Below, piece after piece: positions 25,401 through 34,503 of a stretch of 64,000 bases of DNA. The stretch spans positions 1 to 64,000 of the forward strand of contig DATLGB010000025.1 in the NCBI GenBank assembly GCA_035540675.1. Reading direction: 5' to 3'. Below the pieces are notes generated by a model. The model saw only the letters and a list, made by a program, of their open reading frames with translations, was not told the origin of the DNA and ran no database searches. Each line of letters starts with the position of its first letter. Within the stretch, counting starts at the first letter, position 1. The translations under genes and the position numbers were made by a program. This stretch comes from DATLGB01 sp035540675. Lineage in GTDB: Bacteria; Actinomycetota; Thermoleophilia; Solirubrobacterales; Solirubrobacteraceae.

Positions 25401-25889
25401 GTGCGGCTGGCGATCATCTCCGACACCCACATGCCGCGCGGGGCGCGGGCGCTGCCGGACGCCTGCGTCGAGCGGCTGCGGGAGGCGGACGCGATCCTGC
25501 ACGCCGGCGACTTCTCGGCGGTCGAGGTGCTCGAGGCGCTGCGCGCGCTCGGGCCGCCCGTGCACGCCGTCCACGGCAACGTCGACGCGGCCGACCTCAA
25601 GCGGATGCTGCCCGAGCGCACGGTGGTGGAGGCCGCCGGCGCGCGGATCGGGATGGTCCACGACGCCGGGCCGCGCAGCCGCCGGATCGAGCGCCTGCGG
25701 CGCGAGTTCCCGGACGCCGACGCGGTCGTCTTCGGCCACAGCCACCTGCCGCTGCACGAGGAGGACGGCGGCTTTCAGATCTTCAACCCCGGCTCGCCCA
25801 CCGAGCGCCGCAAGGCGCCCGCGCACACCATGGGCATCGCGACCGTCCACGACGGCCGGGTGCGGTTCGAGCTGATCGCCGTCGGCTGA
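25401..25889 (+). CDS. YfcE/MJ0936-type metallophosphoesterase
   Basis: A 162-residue calcineurin-like phosphoesterase. Metal-binding motifs are intact: IISDTHMPRG, LHAGDFS, VHGNVD, MVHDAG (in place of the usual GH) and VFGHSHLP, then NPGSPTERR. Family members hydrolyse phosphodiesters or phosphomonoesters; the natural substrate is not known. The GTG at 25401 gives the normal family length; an earlier in-frame GTG at 25368 lies inside the palindrome. TAGCCT at 25387-25392, 8 bp before the GTG, suggests a leaderless mRNA. The stop overlaps the rnz start. Confidence 0.85.
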   Translation: MRLAIISDTHMPRGARALPDACVERLREADAILHAGDFSAVEVLEALRALGPPVHAVHGNVDAADLKRMLPERTVVEAAGARIGMVHDAGPRSRRIERLRREFPDADAVVFGHSHLPLHEEDGGFQIFNPGSPTERRKAPAHTMGIATVHDGRVRFELIAVG

Positions 25890-26845
25890 TGGAGCTCGAC
25901 GTCTTCTTCGCCGGCACGGGCGGCTCCGTGCCCACCGCACGCCGGGGCCTGCCGGCGGTGCTGCTGCGCGCCGGCGGCGACCGGCTGCTGTTCGACTGCG
26001 GCGAGGGCACGCAGCGCCAGCTGCTTTCCTCGATCGGCCTGCCCGACCTCGACGCCGTCTTCATCACCCACTACCACGCCGACCACTGGCTCGGGCTGCC
26101 GGGCATGCTCAAGACGTTCGACCTGCGCGGGCGCGACAAGCCGCTCGACGTCTACGGCCCGCCGGGGCTGCGGGCGGTGTTCGGCGCCCTGCGGCCCGCG
26201 CTCGGCCGCGTCGGCTATCCGCTCGGCCTGCACGAGCTCGAGCGCCACGAGGAGGTCGGCTTCGGCGGCTACGCGATCTCGTCGTTCCCGGTGGACCACC
26301 GAGTGACGGCGTACGGCTACGCGCTCGTCGAGAACGACCGGCCGGGGCGCTTCGACGTCGAAGCGGCGACCGCGCTCGGCGTCCAGCCCGGCCCCGACTT
26401 CGGGCGCCTGCAGCGCGGGGAGGCCGTCGGGGGCGTCGGCCCGGAGCAGGTCGTCGGGCCGGACCGCCCGGGGCGCCGCGTGGTGCTGTCGGGCGACACC
26501 GCGCCCTGCCAGGCGGTCGAGGCGTTCGCGCACGGCGCCGACGTCCTCGTGCACGAGGCGACGTTCACGGAGGCCGAGCGCGCCCGCGCGCGCGAGACGG
26601 CGCACTCCACCGCCCGCCAGGCCGCCGAGATCGCGCGCGACGCCGGCGTGCGGCTGCTGGCGCTCACGCACCTGTCGACGCGCTTCTTCCCGCGCGAGGT
26701 GCGCGACGAGGCGCGGGCGGTGTTCGCCGCCACCGTGATCCCGCGCGACTTCGAGGCCATCGAGGTGCCGTTCCCCGAGCGCGGCGAGCCCGAGCTCATC
26801 AAGCCGCGGGCCGACCAGGAGGAGGGCGGCGTCAGCTCGCTGTGA
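25889..26845 (+). CDS. rnz: Ribonuclease Z
   Basis: A 318-residue metallo-beta-lactamase-fold endonuclease that matures tRNA 3' ends. This is relevant here because the nearby tRNA-Arg does not encode CCA. ITHYHADHWLGLPG is the RNase Z form of the HxHxDH zinc motif, followed by VLSGDTAPC, LVHEATFTEAER and the LTHLSTRF motif. The length fits the short form. The ATG overlaps the upstream phosphoesterase stop. The 3' end overlaps the converging regulator gene by 14 bp. Confidence 0.93.
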   Translation: MELDVFFAGTGGSVPTARRGLPAVLLRAGGDRLLFDCGEGTQRQLLSSIGLPDLDAVFITHYHADHWLGLPGMLKTFDLRGRDKPLDVYGPPGLRAVFGALRPALGRVGYPLGLHELERHEEVGFGGYAISSFPVDHRVTAYGYALVENDRPGRFDVEAATALGVQPGPDFGRLQRGEAVGGVGPEQVVGPDRPGRRVVLSGDTAPCQAVEAFAHGADVLVHEATFTEAERARARETAHSTARQAAEIARDAGVRLLALTHLSTRFFPREVRDEARAVFAATVIPRDFEAIEVPFPERGEPELIKPRADQEEGGVSSL

Positions 26846-29800
26846 GGGCCGCCCCGGCGGCATCGCGCAGCTGGGAGCGGTCGCTGAGCCCGAGCTTGCG
26901 CAGTGCCGCTCGCAGCTCGTCCTCGACCGCGCGCACGTTCGTGAACAGCGCCTGCGCGATCTCGAGGTCGCTGGCGCCGTCGGCGGCCAGCTCGACCACG
27001 CGCCGCTCGGTCGGCGCGAGGCGCCCCGCGTCCGGCCGGCGCAGCCGGCCGGCGGTGCCTCCGGCGGCGTCCAGGTGGGCCCGGATCTCGCCCTCGAGCA
27101 CCGTCGCATCGCAGCCGTGCGCGAGGCCGAGCGCCTCCTCGAGCACCGCCGCCCCGTCGGCGCCGGCGTCCCGCTCGGCGAGCCCGTGGTCCAGCAGCAC
27201 GCGCGCGCGCACGAGCGCGGCCTGACTGCCCGCGAGAAGCTCTACGGCCTCGGCCAGCAGCGCGCGGCGTGCGGTCCCGCCCTCGGCGTGCGCCAGCGCC
27301 CGCAGCGCGGTGGCCAGCGAGCTCGGGGCGCCGACGCGCCGGGCGAGGCGCAGCTCGTCGCGCGCCACGGTTCGCGCCGTCTCGACGTCGCCCATCGCGA
27401 GCAGGCTGAAGACGAGGTCCGGCGCGGGCGAGCCCATGACGACGCTGCGCCACGTGCCCGTGGAGCGGCGCAGCTCGTACGCCGCCCGCAGGTCGGCCAC
27501 CGCCAGCGCGTGCTGACCCCGTGCGGCGAGCACGCGCCCGCGCGCGAGCGGGACCCCCAGCGGCGACATCGCGGCCTCGGCGATGGCGTCGCACGCGCGT
27601 TGCGAGGTCGCGAGGTCGCCGCGCTCGAGCGCGGCGCTCACCCGCAGCTGCTCCGCCTGGTAGCTCACGTACGGGTCGCCGGCCTGGCGGCCGATCTCGT
27701 ACACGGAGCGCAGCAGCGCGTCCACTTCCGGCAGCGCGCCGCGGTGCAGCGCCACGACGCCCCGCAGCATCGCGGCGTAGCCCTGGGCCGCCACCGTGCC
27801 GTGCCGCCGCGAGAGCCGCTCCGCGTCGCGGGCGTGCCGGTCGGCGAGGTCGAACGCGTCCACGAGGCTCAGCGCCTCGATCGCCGAGTCGCAGCTCCAG
27901 GCTCCGGCCGCGAGCCGCCGGACGAGCTCCCCGTCGTCGAGCGCCTGGAGGACGAGCGCCCGCGCCTCGTCCGCCGCGATCTCGGCGCGCACCAGGCGCG
28001 AGACCACGAAGATCGCCATGAGCTGGCGCTCGCCGGGCGTGACGCCCGTGGCGGCCTCGGCACCGCGCGCGAGGCGCGCCGTGTACTCCTGGCGCAGCCG
28101 CGGGCTGGGCGACTGCTGCACGGCGTCGCCGAGCAGCTCGAGCGCCGCCGCCTCCAGCCGGAACCGCAGGTCGACGTCCGAGTCCGCGACTGCGCTCGCA
28201 GCCTCGTCGAGCGTCGCCACCCGCTGCTCGACCGGCAGCGACCGCTGCAGCCGCGCGAGCCCGAGCACGATCTCCGCCCGCAGCCGGTCCTCCGGCGCCG
28301 TCTCGAGCGCGCGCGCGAGCGCGGCCTCGGCCTCGTCGAAGCGCGCGCACGCCTCGAGGGCGCGTGCGTGTTCAAAGAGCACGGCTGCACGCTCGTCGGC
28401 GCCGGCCGGCTCGGCCAGCGCGCGCTCGAGCAGCCGCGCGGCCGAGGCCGGGTCGCCACCGGCCGTCGCGCTGCGCGCGGCCTCCCGCAGGACCCGCACC
28501 GAGTCGTCGCTGCCGCGACCCGGCGCCTGCAGGAGGTGCGCCGCGACCTCGTCCGCCGGCGCGCCGCGCCGTGTCAGCAGGTCGGCGGCGCGCGCGTGCA
28601 GCTCCGCGCGCGCGCCGAGCGGCGCGTGGTGCTCGACGACCGCGCGGATGATCGGGTGGGTGAACTGCAGCGGGCGGCGCGCGTGCATGATCTCCGCCGC
28701 GACGAGCGCGTCCGCGGCCGGGGCGGCCGCGTCGGGGGGCAGCTGCGCCAGCTCGGCGGCCAGCTCGAGCTCCGCGCGCGGCACCAGCAGCGCCGCGGCC
28801 TGCGCGAGCGCCCGCGCCTCGGGGGGCAGACGGCGCAGGCGGGACGACACGGCCCGCGCCACCGAGTCCGGCGTCACGTTGCGCAGCCGCTCGGCCCCCT
28901 GGTCGGTCGGCTCGATCCCCTCGGCCCGCGCGGCCGCCACGATCTCGCGCAGGTAGAACGGGTTGCCGGCGCTGGCCACGTGGCACGCGCGGCAGAAACC
29001 GGTCGAGGCCTCGGGCCACGCTGCGCGCACGACGCTCTCGACGGCGTCGACGCCGAGCGGCGCCGGGCTGAGGACCTCGACGGCCGAGATGTCCTCGAGC
29101 CCCGCGAGCTCGGGCGCCGGGCGGCCGGCCACGAGCAGCGCGATCCGTGTGTCGGCCACCCGCGAAGCCATGAACGCGAGCCAGCCGAGGCTCGGCGCGT
29201 CGGTCCAGTGGGCGTCGTCGACGAGAAGCGCCAGCGGCCGTTCCTCGGCGAGCGCGAGCGCGAGCCAGTAGAGCCCGTTGAGGACGTCGAACGGAAGGCT
29301 CCCGTCCTCGGTTGCGGCCGCCGCCGGCGGCGCCTCGTCGGTCAGGTTGAGCATCGCCGCCGCCGGGACCACCGCGCCGCGCATCACCTGCTCCCGGCGC
29401 TCGGCGGGCAGCGCCCGCGCCGCCGGCTCGAACAGCTGCCGCACCACCCCGAAGGCGAACGTCCGCTCGAGCTCGGCGCCCGTCGCGCGCAGCACCAGGA
29501 AGCCCGCCTCCGCAGCGTGCGACGCGGCCGCGAGGACCAGCGCCGACTTGCCGATGCCCGCCGGACCCTGCAGGAGCAGGCAGCCGCCCGCGCCCTCGGC
29601 GGCACCCGCCAGCAGCTCGTCGACCCCGGCCAGCTCCAGCTCGCGCTCGAGCAGCTCGGGCGCCAGGCGTGCCGGCCTCCCCGGCGCGGCCGCGGCGCCC
29701 GCCGCCGCGTCCTGCCAGAGCACCTCGTGCACCTCGTGGCGCCCGCGCAGGCCCTTGAGCGCAACGGTCCGGGCGGGCCCGAAGGCGACGTCCGCGACAT

Positions 29801-30860
29801 CGGCCGCGAGCTCGCGCACGGCGGCCGTGGCGAGGATCTCGTCACCGCGCGCCAGGCCGCTGACGCGCGCGGCCACGACAACGGTGCGGCCGAAGAGGTC
29901 CGAGCCCTCGCGCAGCGCGTCGCCGGCGTGCAGCCCGATCCGCACCCGCAGGCCGCGCGCGCGCAGGCCGTGAAGAGCCCGCTGGACGTCCACCGCACAC
30001 CAGAGCGCGTCGCGGACGTCGGCGAAGGTGAGCATGAAGCCGTCGCCGGCCGTCTTGACCTCGGTGCCCCCGTGCCGCGCGAGCTGCTCGCGCACGATCG
30101 CGTTGTGGATCCCGAGCAGCTCGAGCCAGGCCTCGTCGCCCGCCCGCTCGAGCATCGCGACCGAGTCCTCGATGTCGGAGAAGACGACCACGACCGGCTG
30201 CTGGGCGTCGCCGGCTGCGGCGGGCGCGGGCGCCGGCACCGCCGCCGCCGGGCGGCCGTCGAAGTCCCAGCGCACGAGCGCGTCGGGGCGCGGAGCGTAG
30301 CTGCAGAAGGTGCCGGTCTTCACCGCGGTCTGCAGGTGGTCGGCCAGCGGCGCGTCGTGCGGCGCGATCCGCTCGATCGAGGCGCGAATCGCGCGGGTCA
30401 CGTTCACGCGGGCCCGCTCCGCCGGCGAGCCCGTCGGGCGGTCGCGGCCGCCGAGCCCCATCGCCGATGACAGCTCCTTGGCGAGGAACTCGAACTCGAT
30501 CCGCGCCCGCGCCGCCCGCTCGGGATCGCCGAACCGCTCCGCCTCGTATATCTCGTCGCGCGCCTCTTCGAGCCGGCGCCGGTAGGCGGCCTTGGCTTCG
30601 GCGTCCAGCGCCGGCCCGGCGTCGCCGGGCACGCCCGCCTCGAGGCCCTCGGTGGGCGCGGCGGCGGGTGCCGTGCCCTCGACGGCGGCCACCAGGTCGA
30701 GCGCGCCGACCTCCTCGCCCGGGCGCGCCAGCAGGATCGCCAGGTGCTCGAGGCCCTTCGCCCCGCGCATGAAGGTCTCGCGCCCGCCGAGGCCGACGAG
30801 CCAGCCCTCACCCTGGCGGCGCCACGTGCCCCGCGCACTCGCCCCGCCCGCTGCGCCCAT
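26832..30860 (-). CDS. Adenylate cyclase/AAA ATPase/TPR/LuxR multidomain regulator
   Basis: A 1342-residue cytoplasmic regulator. Residues 1-215 form a helical N-terminal region (GLEHLAILLARPGEEVGALDL) typical of actinobacterial cyclase-ATPases. Residues about 220-390 are a class III nucleotide cyclase domain (VVVVFSDIEDSVAML, KTAGDGFMLTF). A P-loop ATPase follows (GPAGIGKSAL near residue 435, LLVDDAHWTD), then TPR-like helices. A LuxR helix-turn-helix ends the protein (about 1283-1335: LAPTERRVVELAADG). It diverges from the RiPP cassette across about 140 bp, so it is a candidate regulator of it. The ligand is unknown. Confidence 0.88.
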   Translation of the reverse strand: MGAAGGASARGTWRRQGEGWLVGLGGRETFMRGAKGLEHLAILLARPGEEVGALDLVAAVEGTAPAAAPTEGLEAGVPGDAGPALDAEAKAAYRRRLEEARDEIYEAERFGDPERAARARIEFEFLAKELSSAMGLGGRDRPTGSPAERARVNVTRAIRASIERIAPHDAPLADHLQTAVKTGTFCSYAPRPDALVRWDFDGRPAAAVPAPAPAAAGDAQQPVVVVFSDIEDSVAMLERAGDEAWLELLGIHNAIVREQLARHGGTEVKTAGDGFMLTFADVRDALWCAVDVQRALHGLRARGLRVRIGLHAGDALREGSDLFGRTVVVAARVSGLARGDEILATAAVRELAADVADVAFGPARTVALKGLRGRHEVHEVLWQDAAAGAAAAPGRPARLAPELLERELELAGVDELLAGAAEGAGGCLLLQGPAGIGKSALVLAAASHAAEAGFLVLRATGAELERTFAFGVVRQLFEPAARALPAERREQVMRGAVVPAAAMLNLTDEAPPAAAATEDGSLPFDVLNGLYWLALALAEERPLALLVDDAHWTDAPSLGWLAFMASRVADTRIALLVAGRPAPELAGLEDISAVEVLSPAPLGVDAVESVVRAAWPEASTGFCRACHVASAGNPFYLREIVAAARAEGIEPTDQGAERLRNVTPDSVARAVSSRLRRLPPEARALAQAAALLVPRAELELAAELAQLPPDAAAPAADALVAAEIMHARRPLQFTHPIIRAVVEHHAPLGARAELHARAADLLTRRGAPADEVAAHLLQAPGRGSDDSVRVLREAARSATAGGDPASAARLLERALAEPAGADERAAVLFEHARALEACARFDEAEAALARALETAPEDRLRAEIVLGLARLQRSLPVEQRVATLDEAASAVADSDVDLRFRLEAAALELLGDAVQQSPSPRLRQEYTARLARGAEAATGVTPGERQLMAIFVVSRLVRAEIAADEARALVLQALDDGELVRRLAAGAWSCDSAIEALSLVDAFDLADRHARDAERLSRRHGTVAAQGYAAMLRGVVALHRGALPEVDALLRSVYEIGRQAGDPYVSYQAEQLRVSAALERGDLATSQRACDAIAEAAMSPLGVPLARGRVLAARGQHALAVADLRAAYELRRSTGTWRSVVMGSPAPDLVFSLLAMGDVETARTVARDELRLARRVGAPSSLATALRALAHAEGGTARRALLAEAVELLAGSQAALVRARVLLDHGLAERDAGADGAAVLEEALGLAHGCDATVLEGEIRAHLDAAGGTAGRLRRPDAGRLAPTERRVVELAADGASDLEIAQALFTNVRAVEDELRAALRKLGLSDRSQLRDAAGAALTAS

Positions 30861-30937
30861 CCCCGCCGTCCTGCCTCCTCTTCGGCTCCGGCGCCGAGTC
30901 TACGTCCGCTGCCGACGGATCGCCAGCCTCGCGACGG

Positions 30938-30967
30938 TTGACCCGCGGCCTTCGTCGCCCGTAGAGT
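30938..30967 (+). promoter_or_regulatory. Promoter of the RiPP cassette with flanking inverted repeat
   Basis: TTGACC (30938-30943) and TAGAGT (30962-30967) are separated by 18 bp, a good housekeeping-sigma promoter, with the expected start near 30974. GTTGACC (30937-30943) and its exact complement GGTCAAC (30979-30985) form an inverted repeat that straddles the promoter, 42 bp centre to centre. This could be an operator pair for the divergent LuxR-type regulator. Confidence 0.7.
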
Positions 30968-30999
30968 CGGCCGGTCGGGGTCAACGAGGGAGGATGCGT

Positions 31000-31344
31000 A
31001 TGGCGGGCTTCGAGGACCAGGCGTCGGAGCGGCTCACGCTCAGGCGGGAGACGCTGCGCGATCTGCAGCCGGACGACGAGCAGACGGCGGCGGTCCGCGG
31101 CGGCAACCACAGCGCGCAATGGACGAACGAGTGGTCGCTCTGCGACTGCCCGGTGGCGCCCATGCTGGAGACCACGCGGACCTGGATGCTGCCGCGCACG
31201 ATCAGGGGCACCGTGACGCTGGACGACGGCGAGCGCCGCGTGACGGTCACGTACGACCTGCACCCCGCCGAGGAGATCTCGAAGTTCCTCGAGGGCAGGG
31301 GCGGCAAGGGCGGCATCCCGCCGATCCGCCGACCCGAGGAGTAA
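31000..31344 (+). CDS. Putative RiPP (lanthipeptide-like) precursor peptide
   Basis: A 114-residue protein immediately upstream of a LanB dehydratase. Residues 1-35 look like a class I leader: LTLRRETLRDLQP, then acidic residues and AAVRGG, a double-glycine cleavage site. After GG the first 30 residues are rich in modifiable residues and contain a Cys pair (EWSLCDCP). The remaining about 50 residues (GTVTLDDGERRVTVTYDL, ISKFLEGRGGKGG) look more like a folded or structural tail, unusually long for a core peptide. GAGGGAGG lies six bases before this ATG; an ATG six bases upstream is too close to it. Confidence 0.78.
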   Translation: MAGFEDQASERLTLRRETLRDLQPDDEQTAAVRGGNHSAQWTNEWSLCDCPVAPMLETTRTWMLPRTIRGTVTLDDGERRVTVTYDLHPAEEISKFLEGRGGKGGIPPIRRPEE

Positions 31345-31359
31345 GCCGGAGCCCCGCCG

Positions 31360-34300
31360 GTGGGAACGCTCCGGCCGTCGGGCTTCTTCGTCCTGCGCAC
31401 GCCGGCGCTGCCGCTCGACGCGTATCTCGAGTGGAGCGCCGGCCTACGTGCGCCGGAGGCCGATGCCGCCGACCTCGAGGAGGCCCTCGCCGCCGACCGC
31501 GCGCTGCTCGTGGAGCGGCTGCGCGCGCTGGCGGCGCGGCCGGATGTCCACGACGCGCTGCACCTCGCGTCGCCCCGCCTCGAGGCGGCGATCGGCGGCT
31601 GGCTCGAGTCGGGCGCCGACCACCCCAAGCTCGAGGCGGCGCTGGCGCGCTACCTCGCTCGCATGGCCGGGCGCGCGACTCCCTTCGGACTCTTTGCCGG
31701 CTGCTCCGCCGGCCGCCTGGGCGCACACGCACGGCTCGAGCTCGACCCGCGGGGCGACCGGTCGCACGCGCGGCTCGGCGCCGACTACCTCGTCGCGCTG
31801 GCGGGGGCGCTGGGGCGAGACCCCGAGCTGCGGCGGGAGCTGACGTACCGGCCCAACCCGTGGCGCTACGAAGCGGCGGGCCGGCTGCGCTACGTGGAGA
31901 CCGGGCCGAGCCGCTCGTACCACCTCGTCGACGTCGAGCCGTCCGAGGCGCTCACGGCGGTGCTCGAGCGCGCCCGCGACGGCGCGTCGCACCGCGCCCT
32001 GGCGGAGTCGCTCGTGAACGGCCGGACCGGCGTGGAGGAGGCGGCTGCCTTCGTCGACCGGCTGATCGACGCGCAGATCCTGGTCGACGATCTCACCGTC
32101 GCCGTCACGGGGGAGGAGGCCGCGCACCCGCTCATCCGGCGGCTGCGGGGCACGCGCGCCGGCGCACCTGCGGCGGCGCTGCTGGAGGGGGCCGTCGCCG
32201 CGCTCGCCGAGGCCGATCGCGCGCCCGCGGGCCAGCGGGCCGCGCGCGCGGAAGCGCTGCGCGAGCTGCTCGCGCCGCTTCCGGCCCGCATCGACGCCGC
32301 CCGGCTCGTGCAGGTCGACCTCATCCGGGGCGCCGACGGGCTCGAGCTGCCGGCGGGCGTGGGGGAGGATCTGGGCGTGGCGGTCGGCCTGCTGCACCGC
32401 TTCGCGCGCGCCGGGGAGCCGAACGAGCTGACCGACCTTCGCCGGCGCTTCGGCGAGCGCTATGGGGACGCCGCGGTCCCGCTGACCGAGGCGCTGGACC
32501 CCGAGACCGGCCTTGGCTTCGGCGACGAAGGCGATGCGATACCGGCGCCCGCGGACCGCGGCGCGGCGGACGAGGTCGACGCGCTGCTCGCGCGCATCGC
32601 GACGTCGCGCGCGGGCCGCGCGGGGGACGTCGATCTGGCCGACTGGCTGGACGATGTGCTCGCGCTGCAGCCGCCGGCGCCGCTGCCGAACGCGCTGGCG
32701 GCGATGGCGGTGCTGGGCGCCGCCTCGGCCGCAGCGCTCGAGCGCGGCGACTACGAGCTCCGCCTGCTGGGCGCGAGCGGCCCGTCGGGCGCTCGGCTGC
32801 TCGGCCGCTTCTGCCACGCCGACCCGGAGCTGCGGGAGCAGGTGGCGTCGCATCTGCGCGAGGAGGAGGCGCTCGAGCCCGACGCGGTGTTCGCGGAGAT
32901 CGCGCACCTGCCGGAGGGCCGGCTCGGCAACATCCTCGCGCGGCCGCGCCTGCGGGAGCACGAGATCGTCCTGCTTGCCGGCTCGGCAGCGGCGCCTGAG
33001 CAGCGGATCGAGCCGGCCGACCTCGTGCTGTCGCTCGAGGACGACCTGCTCGTCCTGCGCTCTCGCCGGCTCGGGCGGCGCGTCCTGCCGCGCCTGACGA
33101 CGGCGCACAACATCTTCTCGCGCGGACTCGGCCTGTACCGGTTCCTGGCCATGCTCCAGCTCCAGCACGTGACCGGTGGGATCGCCTGGGACTGGGGCGT
33201 CATGGGCGGCGCGGAGCGGCTGCCTCGCGTGCGGGCGGGGCACGTCCTGCTGGCGCCCGCGCGCTGGCGCATAGACGCGCACCGGCTCCCGCAGCTCGAC
33301 GCGCCGACCGCGGCCGGCCGCGCCCGTGCGGTCCGCGACTGGCGCGGCGACCTCGGAGTCCCGCGGCTCGTCGCGCTCGAGCACGGCGAGTCGTCGCTGC
33401 CCGTCGACCTGGAGAACCCGCTCGCCGTCGAGCTGCTGCTGCGCGAGGCGCGCGCGGCCGGCGGCGCGGTCGTCAGCGAGTGGTGGCCCGAGGCTGGCCA
33501 CAACCCCGTCGAAGGACCGGGTGGCCGCTTCGTGCACGAGCTCGTGGTGCCGTTCACGCGCGCCCGCGCGGTGGGGGCGGCGCCGCGGCAGCGTCCGAGC
33601 CTCGAAGCGGTGCGCGGCCGGCGCGCGGCCCCCGGTGGCGAGTGGCTGTACGTCAAGCTCTACACCGGCGCGGCGGGTGCGGACCGCGTGCTCGTGGAGG
33701 AGGTGGCCCCGCTGGCGGCCGCCGCCATCGCGGCCGGCGCCGCGAGCTGGCACTTCGTGCGCTACGCCGATCCGGACGTCCACCTGCGCGTGCGCGTCGG
33801 CGGCGCCCGCGAGGTGCTGCGCGAGGCGGTCCTCCCGCGACTGCTCGACCTCGGGGAGCGCCTGGTGGACTCCGGCCGCGCGTGGCGGGTCTCGCACGAC
33901 ACCTACGAGCGCGAGGTGGAGCGTTACGGGGGACCGGCGGCGATCGCCGCCGCCGAAGCCGCCTTCCGAGCCGACAGCGATGCCGTCCTCGCGATGCTGC
34001 GCGCGGTGTCGGCCGGCAGCGACGCGGCCGACGCCCGCCGGAGGCTGGCCACCGCCGGCGTCGCGCTGCTGCTGCGTGACCTCGGACTCGACGACGAGCA
34101 GGCGCGGGCGGTGGCGGCGGCGTCGCGCGACGCGCTGCTCGCGGAGCCGGGCGCACCGGCCGGGGGGCGCAGCGCGCTCGCGCGGCGCCTGCGGGCCGAG
34201 CGGCCCGCGCTCGAGGCGGTGCTGGACGCGGCGCTCGGGACGGGACCGGCCGTCGACGCGGGCATCGCCGCGCTGCGCTCGCGGTCGCAGCCGCTGCAGG

Positions 34301-34503
34301 CAGTGGGCCGCGAGCTGGCGGCGCTCGACGCGCGGGGCGCGCTCTCGGCGCCGCTGCCCGTCGTGGCGGCCTCGCTCGCGCACATGCACGTCAACCGGCT
34401 CATGCGGGCCGACCCGCGACGTCACGAGCTCTACGTGCACGACGCGCTCGAACGGCTGGGTGCCGGCCGCCGCGCACGAGCGCGGGCGGTCCTGCCGGCG
34501 TGA
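31360..34503 (+). CDS. Full-length LanB-type lantibiotic dehydratase
   Basis: A 1047-residue dehydratase. Enzymes of this family use glutamyl-tRNA to glutamylate Ser/Thr in a precursor and then eliminate glutamate, giving dehydroalanine or dehydrobutyrine. The N-terminal glutamylation domain carries RATPFGLFAG (105-114), the segment equivalent to the RxTP motif of NisB. The elimination domain (SpaB_C type) starts near W762 (WLYVKLYTGAAG) and includes RYADPDVHLRVRV (about 801-813), where NisB has catalytic arginines. Both halves are in one chain, so this is the full-length class. It begins 15 bp after the precursor and overlaps the C39 gene. The start is GTG. No LanC cyclase lies nearby. Confidence 0.93.
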   Translation: MGTLRPSGFFVLRTPALPLDAYLEWSAGLRAPEADAADLEEALAADRALLVERLRALAARPDVHDALHLASPRLEAAIGGWLESGADHPKLEAALARYLARMAGRATPFGLFAGCSAGRLGAHARLELDPRGDRSHARLGADYLVALAGALGRDPELRRELTYRPNPWRYEAAGRLRYVETGPSRSYHLVDVEPSEALTAVLERARDGASHRALAESLVNGRTGVEEAAAFVDRLIDAQILVDDLTVAVTGEEAAHPLIRRLRGTRAGAPAAALLEGAVAALAEADRAPAGQRAARAEALRELLAPLPARIDAARLVQVDLIRGADGLELPAGVGEDLGVAVGLLHRFARAGEPNELTDLRRRFGERYGDAAVPLTEALDPETGLGFGDEGDAIPAPADRGAADEVDALLARIATSRAGRAGDVDLADWLDDVLALQPPAPLPNALAAMAVLGAASAAALERGDYELRLLGASGPSGARLLGRFCHADPELREQVASHLREEEALEPDAVFAEIAHLPEGRLGNILARPRLREHEIVLLAGSAAAPEQRIEPADLVLSLEDDLLVLRSRRLGRRVLPRLTTAHNIFSRGLGLYRFLAMLQLQHVTGGIAWDWGVMGGAERLPRVRAGHVLLAPARWRIDAHRLPQLDAPTAAGRARAVRDWRGDLGVPRLVALEHGESSLPVDLENPLAVELLLREARAAGGAVVSEWWPEAGHNPVEGPGGRFVHELVVPFTRARAVGAAPRQRPSLEAVRGRRAAPGGEWLYVKLYTGAAGADRVLVEEVAPLAAAAIAAGAASWHFVRYADPDVHLRVRVGGAREVLREAVLPRLLDLGERLVDSGRAWRVSHDTYEREVERYGGPAAIAAAEAAFRADSDAVLAMLRAVSAGSDAADARRRLATAGVALLLRDLGLDDEQARAVAAASRDALLAEPGAPAGGRSALARRLRAERPALEAVLDAALGTGPAVDAGIAALRSRSQPLQAVGRELAALDARGALSAPLPVVAASLAHMHVNRLMRADPRRHELYVHDALERLGAGRRARARAVLPA

